This document shows positions 56,494-64,000 of a stretch of DNA of 64,000 bases, one piece after another (the first letter of the stretch is position 1; every line of letters starts with the position of its first letter). Origin of the DNA: Ricinus communis (taxonomy: Eukaryota > Streptophyta > Magnoliopsida > Malpighiales > Euphorbiaceae); NCBI RefSeq assembly GCF_019578655.1, contig NC_063260.1:18038723-18102722 (forward strand), read 5' to 3'. Below the pieces are notes generated by a model. It was given only the letters and a program-made list of their open reading frames with translations, did not search any database and was not told where the DNA came from. The translations under genes were made by a program, and so were the position numbers.

Positions 56494-57131
56494 ATTGGCT
56501 CAAGATTGAGGTTTGCGTATCCAAAACTATCTTTTAATTCTCAATATCTTGTGTTCATCTTATATTTTGCACCTTTTGCCATCTATTGTTCTTGTTATTA
56601 TTTTTTTTAATCTTTATTCTTTTTATCTCAAGATTTTGTTTGCATATATCAAAAAAAAAAAAAAGAAATTCGTCCATAAAAAAAAATATCTTTGATATTC
56701 TTGTGCTAGATCTCAAATTACATAAAAAAAAATTGACTTTTCATATTCCATTGAGATCTATCTTTATAATTCTGTCTCTTTGTGTTCTTGATGATCTATC
56801 TTTGTTATTCATTTCTATTAGCCTATTTGTTACAAATTGTTCATTTCTTTAAGCCTACCTTATTATTTTTCTTGTTAGCCTACCTTCTTTTTTTATCATT
56901 GATTACTACATTCTTGAAATTTTGTTTGATTGAGAAACTTAGTTCATCTAAGAAATCAAAAGGCAAATTTGAGAGGTAAAAGGCAAGAGTGTGAGATCAT
57001 TAGAAAAAAAAAAGCCAAAATTGAGTGTAAACACAAGTGGTATACATCAATTTTGAGTGAAAACACGTGAGGGAGTGTTGTGAGATCGTTTCTTTCTATT
57101 TTCTTTTATTAAAATTTTAGGTTTTACAATC
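56494..57131 (+). other. Element D leader
   Basis: A 638-bp untranslated leader, T-rich with A runs at about 56651 and 57004. The packaging signal should lie here; none is identifiable by eye. Confidence 0.6.
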
Positions 57132-60100
57132 ATGTCAAAAGACACAAGTTCTTCTACAAATGACCATGTGATTCAAGCTATGCAACAACAATTCGAAAGA
57201 ATGTTTAGTATGATGGCGGGAGTCAATGAAAAATTGGAAAGGCATGATGGCATCCTTAACCAATTACATGGAGAGCCTAGACAAAGGAGACGTCCACCAA
57301 TTGACCAAGAGGACTATGAAGGAGAGGATGATTTGGATGATGATCAAGTCACCTTGTTGGGACAACGAATCAATCCTAGGAGACAAGCTCGGAGAGGACA
57401 TCCAAATGATGATGTTGATCGCAACCTTGGAAGCATCAAAATGAAGATTCCTTCATTCCAAGGAAGAAATGATCCAGATGTGTACCTTGAATGGGAGAGG
57501 AAAGTGGAACTCATCTTCGAATGTCATAATTATTCGGAGGAGAAAAAGGTAAAACTTGCCGCTGTTGAGTTTAGTGATTATGCAATTGTTTGGTGGGATC
57601 AATTTTGCAAGGAAAGACGTAGATATGGAGAAAGACCCACGGAGTCTTGGAGAGAAATGAAGCAAATCATCAGAAAGAGGTTTGTTCCAAGCCACTACTA
57701 TAGAGAGCTTCATCAAAGATTACAAACTCTAATTCAAGGATCCATGAGTGTGGAGGAGTATCACAGAGAAATGGAGAAGGCTATGATTAGAGCAAATGTG
57801 ATAGAAGATCGTGAAGCTACCATGGCAAGGTTCTTGAGAGGGCTAAACAAAGACATTGCTGATGTTGTTGATTTGCAACATTATGTGGAGATTGAAGATA
57901 TGGTGAATTTGGCCATGAAAGTGGAAAGGCAATTGAAAAGAAAGAGGTATGATTCTAAACCAAATATGGGTTCTTCTTCTTCTTGGAAAAATTCTTGGAG
58001 GAAAAAGGATGATAAACCTTTTACTAAGTCAAAAGTGGAAGAAACTAAACCTAAAATTGACTTGGGTAATAAGGGAAAGGGTGAGAATCAACCACCCCAA
58101 ACTAGGGGAATCAAATGTTTTAAGTGTTTGGGTCATGGGCACATTGCTAGGGAATGTCCAAATAAGAAAGCTATGATTCTAAGGAATGGTGATATTGAGT
58201 CGGAGAGTGAGGGGGATAGTGATGATGATATGCCTTCTTTAGAAGATTGTAGTGATGTTGAATGTGCTAAGGGAGATAATCTTGTTGTTCAAAGAACATT
58301 GAGTTTGCAAAATAAACATGATGTCCATAGGGAGCAAAGGGAAAATTTGTTTCATACTCATTGTTTGATTTCTAACAAGTTGTACAACATGATTGTGGAT
58401 AGTGGAAGTTGTACCAATGTAGCAAGCACTTTGCTAGTGGAGAAATTGAAGTTGCCTACTACCAAGCACCCAAGACCATACAAGTTGCAATGGCTTAATG
58501 AAAGTGGAGTTATAAAGGTAAATAAGCAAGTTTTAGTTTCGTTTCAAATTGGTAGATATAAGGATGAGGTGTTGTGTGATGTGTTGCCAATGTTGGTACG
58601 GACATATGTTGTTGGGGAGACCTTGGCAATATGATAGAAGGGCTAGTCATGATGGATTCAAAAATATGTATACTTTGACTATGGATGGAAAAAGGTTTAA
58701 CCTTGGACCATTAACTCCAAAACAGATTTTTGAAGACCAAATGCGCATCAAGCAACAATATGAAGAAATGGGTTCTTCATTGGGAAACTCTTTGGGAAGG
58801 GAAACCTTTGAGAGTAAAGAAAAAGGTGAGATGAGTGAACCTAAAAATTCCAATTCTCTTGACCAAAATGGGAAACACAAGGTGAGAGAAAACAAGGAAG
58901 GTTCAAATGAAAGAAAAATGAGTGTTTGTGCAAAAATGAGTGATGTGAAGGAAGCTATGCTTTTGAGGCAACACATGCTTGTACTTATATACAAGGAGAT
59001 TTTGCATATTTCTAACGAGATAACCAATTGTTTGCCTAGTGTTGTTGTTGATATTTTGCAGGCTTATGAAGATTTATTTCCGGAAGAAATTCCAAATTGT
59101 TTGCCACCTAAAAGAGGCATTGAGCACCAAATTGATTTCATACCCGGAGCAAGCATTCCAAATAGACCAGCATATAGATGTAATCCGGAGGAGACCAAGG
59201 AAATCGAAAAGTAAGTGAGTGAGCTTATGGAGAAGGGTTATGTTCGTGAAAGCATGAGTCCATGTCGTGCCGTCTTGTTAGTGCCTAAGAAAGATGGAAC
59301 TTGGAGGATGTGTGTTGATTGTCGTGCCATCAACAAAATCACGGTGAAGTATAGACATCCCATTCCTAGGCTAGATGACATGTTGGATGAATTGCATGGT
59401 TCATATTTGTTTTCAAAAATTGATTTGAAATCTGGTTATCATCAAATTAGAATGAGAGAAGGTGATGAATGGAAAACAGGTTTTAAAACTAAACATGGTT
59501 TATACGAGTGGTTAGTAATGCCTTTTGGTTTAACTAATGCACCAAGCACTTTCATGAGATTGATGAATCATGTTTTAAGAGCATTCATAGGCAAATTTGT
59601 TGTTGTCTATTTTGATGATATCTTGGTTTATAGCAAAAATTTAGATGAGCATGTACAACATTTGACTTGTGTTTTTTATGTGCTTAGAGAAGAGAAGTTG
59701 TATGCTAATCTAAAGAAATGTTGTTTTTGCACTAATGAAATTACTTTTCTTGGATATATTGTCAATGACAAGGGTATTCATGTTGATCAAGAAAAGGTAA
59801 AAGTAATTAGAGAATGGCCAACACCCACAAGTGTAAGTGATGTAAGAAGCTTTCATGGTTTAGCTAGCTTTTATAGAAGGTTCATTAAGAATTTTTCTAC
59901 CATAGCTGCACCTTTAACTGAATGCGTAAAAAAGAATGTTGATTTTAAGTGGGGAATTGAACAAGATGAGGCTTTTAACTTGCTAAAAGACAAATTAAGT
60001 TCTGCACCCTTGTTATCTTTGCCAAATTTTACTAAACCTTTTGAGATTGAGTGTGATGCAAGTGGCATAGGTATTGGAGGAGTTTTGATGCAAGAAGGCA

Positions 60101-61883
60101 AGCCCATAGCATTCTTTAGTGAAAAGCTAAGTGGAGCAAGTCTAAACTACCCTACATATGACAAAGAGTTCTATGCATTAGTGAGGGTTCTAAAGACATG
60201 GCAGCATTACCTTGGCTACAAAGAATTCATAATTCACACTGACCATGAGTCCTTGAAGTATCTCAAAGGACAAGGAAAGCTCAACAAGAGACATGCAAAA
60301 TGGGTGGAATTCATTGAATCCTTTCCATACATCATTAAGTACAAGCAAGGGAAAGAAAATGTGGTGGCCGATGCATTGTCAAGAAGGTATGCCTTGATCT
60401 CTAAACTTGATGCAAAATTATTAGGATTTGAATACATAAAAGATCTGTATTTTAATGATCCTGATTTTGCTAATGTTTATGGGGTATGTGAGAAAGGGGG
60501 TTTTGATAAGTTCTATAAGTTTGATGGTTTTCTTTTTTGGGAAAACAAATTGTGTGTGCCACAAAGTTCTTTGAGAGAGTTACTTGTGAGAGAGGCACAT
60601 AGTGGAGGTTTAATGGGACATTTTGGGATTAAGAAAACTTTGGAAATTTGGGTGACCATTTCTTTTGGCCACACATGAAAAGGGATGTTGAGAGAATTTG
60701 TGAGAAATGCATTACTTGCAAACAAGCCAAATCCAAAGCAATGCCTCATGGTTTGTATACACCTCTTCCCATACCAAATGAACCTTGGGTAGAAATTTCT
60801 ATGGACTTTGTTTTAGGATTACCTAGGTCCAAGGGAGGGAGAGATTCGATTTTTGTTGTTGTGGATAGGTTTAGCAAAATGGCACATTTCATTCCATGTC
60901 ACAAGACGGATGATGCAACCCATATTGCCATTCTATTCTTCAAGAAGATTGTAAGGCTACATGGAGTGCCAATGACCATTGTGAGTGATAGGGATGTCAA
61001 ATTCCTAAGTCACTTTTGGAAGACTCTTTGGGGAAAGATGGGGACAAAGCTTTTGTATTCTACAACTTGTCATCCGCAAACAGATGGACAAACAGAGGTG
61101 GTCAATAGGATACTTGCAACACTTTTGAGGGCTATCATCCAAAGAAATCTGAAGAATTGGGAAGAATGTTTGCCACATGTGGAATTTGCTTACAATAGGA
61201 GTGTGCATGGTTCAACAAATTGCTCACCCTTTGAAGTTGTGTATGGATTCAATCCATTGACTCCATTAGATTTGCTACCATTACCGTTGGACAAAGCTAA
61301 TTTAGAGGGGAAACAAAAAGCTGAATTCATCAAGACTTTGCATGAGAAGGTGCGTGCAAACATTGAGAAGAAGACACTCCAATATGAAAAGCAACACAAC
61401 AAAGGGAGGAAGCAAGTCATTTTTGAGCCTGGAGATTGGGTGTGGGTGCACTTGAGGAAGGAAAGATTTCCTAACCAAAGGAAATCAAACCTTATGCCAA
61501 GAGGAGATGGTCCTTTTAGAGTGCTTCAACGCATCAACAACAATGCCTACAAGCTAGAACTTCCAAGTGAGTATGGCAATGTTAGTGCTACTTTCAATGT
61601 TAGTGACTTGTCTTTGTTTGATGTAGGTGATGAAGATGATGGAGCTGATTTGTGGACAAATCCTTTTGAAGAAAGGGGGAATGATGTGAATCCAAGTTCA
61701 AAGCTTAAAGAGATCCAAGATCCATTAATAGTACAAGAAGGCCCAACAACAAGGTCCAAATCCAAGAAGTTTCAACAAGCCATATTGGGTTTAATTAGGG
61801 ACATTTGGAAAGTCCAAGAACTTCAACCCAATAAGGCATCCATGGAGGCCCAAGGAATAATATTTAACTTGTTTTCATGTTAA
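57132..61883 (+). pseudogene. gag-pol: Element D gag-pol polyprotein, three lesions
   Basis: Starts MSKDTSSSTN. The gag capsid domain is at about residues 102-225 (IKMKIPSFQGRNDPDVYLEW, VWWDQF, RFVPSHYYRELHQRLQ). The zinc knuckle CFKCLGHGHIAREC is at about 329, and the protease IVDSGS at about 422. RT has YFDD at 59608-59619. RNase H has [11 protein letters not shown] near 60055. Integrase has the HHCC elements (HSGG, HFGIKK, CEKCITC), the Asp in SMDFVLGLP, the Asp in SDRDVKF and the Glu in GQTEVVN. The lesions are a one-base frameshift near 58592, a TAA at 59212-59214 (consistent with CAA to TAA) and a one-base loss near 60645. The C terminus continues into the 3' LTR and ends at 61883. The gag starts in frame with pol, as in CRM elements, so no frameshift is normally needed. 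Confidence 0.93.
61671..61680 (+). other. Element D polypurine tract
   Basis: GAAAGGGGGA lies one base before the 3' LTR and inside the coding frame of pol. Confidence 0.92.
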
Positions 61884-62513
61884 TAACAATTAGGGTTACA
61901 TGTAGCCACCATACAAGTTAATGTGGTAATTAATACCAAGTAATGGCTATCAATGTGGGTAGTGGTTATTAAGAGCCACCATATACAAGTTAATGGGGTA
62001 ATTAATACCAAGTAATGGCTATTAGTGTGGATAGTGGTTACTAAGGCCATTTAAGAGTAAAAGTAATCCTATGTGTGTGAGTCTATTTTAGTAGTGTGTG
62101 CATGGACTTGTACTCTATATAAACAAGTCCTTTTCTTTCTTTTAGAGCATGATTGAATTTGATATATGAAATTTTGTTTGAGTTTTATTGTGAGGAATTT
62201 TGTCTTTAATTTCTTGCTTGAACTTTGCGACTTATCAAGCTTTATTCTAGCTTGTGGTGTCAAAATCTAAATCTTTGTTTTCTTGTTATTTATCAAACTT
62301 TCTTGTTTGTGGCATAAGAGGAAATTCAAAGTCTATCTTAGTATCTTTATCCTTGTTGGTAAAGGGGTTAAGTAGCATCCATCTTCTTACTTCAATCTTT
62401 GAACGATCCGAATTTGTGGATTAAATTGGTAATTTCTAGTTTTCTTCTAATTCAACTTATCATAGTATTTTTGCTATTGGGGAGTTAATTGATGAAACCT
62501 ACAATTCCTATCA
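61682..62513 (+). repeat. Element D 3' LTR
   Basis: 832 bp from TGATGTGAATCC to CCTATCA, the same length as the 5' LTR. The first 202 bp are coding for pol. Confidence 0.95.
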
Positions 62514-62518
62514 GGATT
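62514..62518. repeat. Target-site duplication of element D, right copy
   Basis: GGATT, identical to 55641-55645. Confidence 0.92.
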
Positions 62519-64000
62519 ATACTACGAAAGAATGAAAACCTCCCACTGAATAAAAGAATGGACAAGAAAGAATTCTTTCTAAAGAAGAATGGGTAGATGC
62601 TCACAAGAAATAAAATCATAAAAATAAGCAAGCAATCGCTATTCTTGTGAGTTTTCTATCAAGAGAAGAATGTAGGAGAGTATGACATTGCACAATAGCA
62701 CATCAAATTTGAACTACCTTGGAGAACTATTATAAAGGTACTAAATAAGTCAAATCAAGGAAGATCTAAATGTATGTCACCAAATATGAGATGTTGAAGA
62801 TGAAGTCAAATGAATCCATCACTGACATGGCAAATAGGCTTCTTACCATTGTCAACATAGGAAGACTTGGCAAACATTATGAGCTTATGGATATCAACGA
62901 CAAGATTATATGGAGTCTTCCTTTGGATAAATATAAAGCTAGAGTGGCTATCATTGAAGAAGCCAACAAGGACCTTGAAAAAATACCAACAGATGTTCTC
63001 ATAGATAAAATTCTCATCCATAAAATATCTCTAGTCAAGGATGAGTTTGATAGGTGTTGGGAGAAGAAGGCATAAGCACTCAAAGCTAGCACAAGAGTTG
63101 AAGAGGGAAGTGATAACCCAAGTGATGATGATGACCATAAGGGAGCTCAAAGTAAAAGTGATGATGTGACCTTAATTACAAAGCATATAAAGAGGATTCT
63201 AGAGGCTAAAGAAAAAGCAACAAGCTCTTAATTAACAAAAAGCCTTCCTCCAAGCTTAGACTAAGCAAGAATAAAACGAATGAAATTACTTGCTATGAAT
63301 ATGGAAAGCAAGAAAACATGGAAACTGGATTGTCTTAAATATCTAAATAGGAAGAAGGAAGGCAAAGAAAAGAAAAAAGAAGATTGAAGGTTACTTGGAG
63401 TAATGTGTCATGGCCGACCATGAGGATTCATGAGGTATGCTCTATTTCCCACTCTTGTGATTCATCTTCTTCTTCTTTATCTAGTCAATCTTTCGATGAT
63501 GATATATTGGGTGATAAGGATGAGCATTTACAAAACATACTATTAAAATTAAATTTCTATAAGAATAAATGCTCCAACCTAGAAAAAGAATTTGAGCTTT
63601 AAAAGAAAGAATTACTTCTCTTAAAATTTCCAATAAGGAATTAAGGAAATCATTTGAGGAAGTTTCAAATGAAAAATAATTTAAGGAGAATAACTCTTTT
63701 AAAAAGTGAAGTTGAAGAATTTTAAGAGTTTAATCTCTAAGTTTCACAAAGGAAAAGAGTCTCTTGATATACTAGTTGTATTTCAAAGACCACCCCTTGT
63801 GAGACATGGACTTGATTTAATGAAGCACCCTCATCCACATCTCCAATATCCAACACAATCACATTTGTGAATGCCACTCAACCTCCAATGGTTGAAAGAA
63901 TTCCTAAAGGAGCTTCAAAGGCCAAAGCACACACTAAACCCCCCACTCAAAAGAAGAAATAGATAGCACCGTAAGTTCCTAAGGTTAAGCCAAAAGGAGC
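62519..64000 (+). pseudogene. Element G gag, continuation after element D
   Basis: Pieces follow the copia gag order. A K-P-P-T/E segment and a KKEEW-type stretch lie near 62540-62590. The core at 62770-63075 contains YEMLKMKSNESITDMANRLL and a SLPLDKYKARVAIIEEA block, the copia gag (UBN2-type) domain. A TWS...SSSSS acidic/Ser segment (63384-63520) and a coiled-coil with LNFYKNKCSNLEKEFEL follow, and a FTKGKESLDI-type piece at about 63740. Frame breaks and stops are frequent, for example at 63073, 63600 and 63689. The element runs out of the window to the right, so pol is not seen. Confidence 0.7.

Larger units (their letters stand above)
55646..62513 (+). mobile_element. Element D: young CRM-like chromovirus (Ty3/gypsy), nearly intact
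   Basis: The 6868-bp element has two equal LTRs of 832 bp, an exact initiator-Met PBS (56482-56493), one long gag-pol, a strong PPT (GAAAGGGGGA, 61671-61680) and the target duplication GGATT. I count 13 differences between the LTRs by eye (about 1.6%). All enzymatic motifs are present, and three small lesions break the frame. The pol reading frame runs 67 codons into the 3' LTR and carries a Thr-Arg-Ser-Lys stretch, features known from centromeric CRM elements. It sits in the gag of copia element G. Confidence 0.95.

Noticed and set aside
56513..56979. Small ORFs in the element D leader
   Set aside because: They are Leu/Ile/Phe-rich translations of T-rich leader sequence, with poor start context and no conservation expected.

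Overview
This is nuclear DNA from a flowering plant, probably a eudicot. The evidence is plant-type LTR retrotransposons of several lineages, a CACTA-type DNA transposon, a plant mobile-domain pseudogene, a pararetrovirus scrap, long AT-rich non-coding stretches, and one recognisable host gene: an intronless MYB of the ASYMMETRIC LEAVES1/PHANTASTICA (ARP) family at 22835-23866 on the minus strand. I cannot name the species.

Layout. (1) 1-20.6 kb is a nested cluster. An old minus-strand Ty3/gypsy element of Tat/Ogre type (called F) is cut twice. Element E1 (927-7151, 5-bp target duplication ATGGC) is a gutted Athila-like element with complete LTRs. Element E2 (7798-20342, duplication CAAGC) is a full-length but mutated Athila-like element with gag, pol and a third, env-position ORF. 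(2) 20.6-24.2 kb holds the ARP gene and its flanks. (3) 24.2-35.2 kb is AT-rich and holds an endogenous pararetrovirus fragment, a degraded CACTA element (29211-31220) and a minus-strand plant mobile-domain pseudogene (about 32.0-33.7 kb). (4) 35.2-51.5 kb is a minus-strand Ty1/copia element (called C) split by two Tekay/Del-type gypsy insertions: a solo LTR called A (35841-40471), with an inverted-repeat element and an 82-bp tandem array inside it, and a deleted element called B (42809-48692), which carries a minus-strand solo LTR. (5) 51.5-64 kb is a plus-strand copia element (called G) whose gag is split by a young, almost intact CRM-like gypsy element (called D, 55646-62513, duplication GGATT, 832-bp LTRs).

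The gag, pol and third-ORF genes of the elements served reverse transcription and integration. Nearly all are broken by stop codons, frameshifts or nested insertions. The least decayed is D, which has three lesions in an otherwise complete gag-pol.

The most interesting structure is in E2. Upstream of its third ORF (env position) there is a second cluster of CACGG/CCGTG palindromes, then a TATA box, then a well-formed candidate 5'-UTR intron. This resembles the LTR promoter and suggests a separate transcription unit. E1 and E2 also share a non-coding block with a duplicated polypurine-tract module. All boundaries and families were read by eye; no database search was run.
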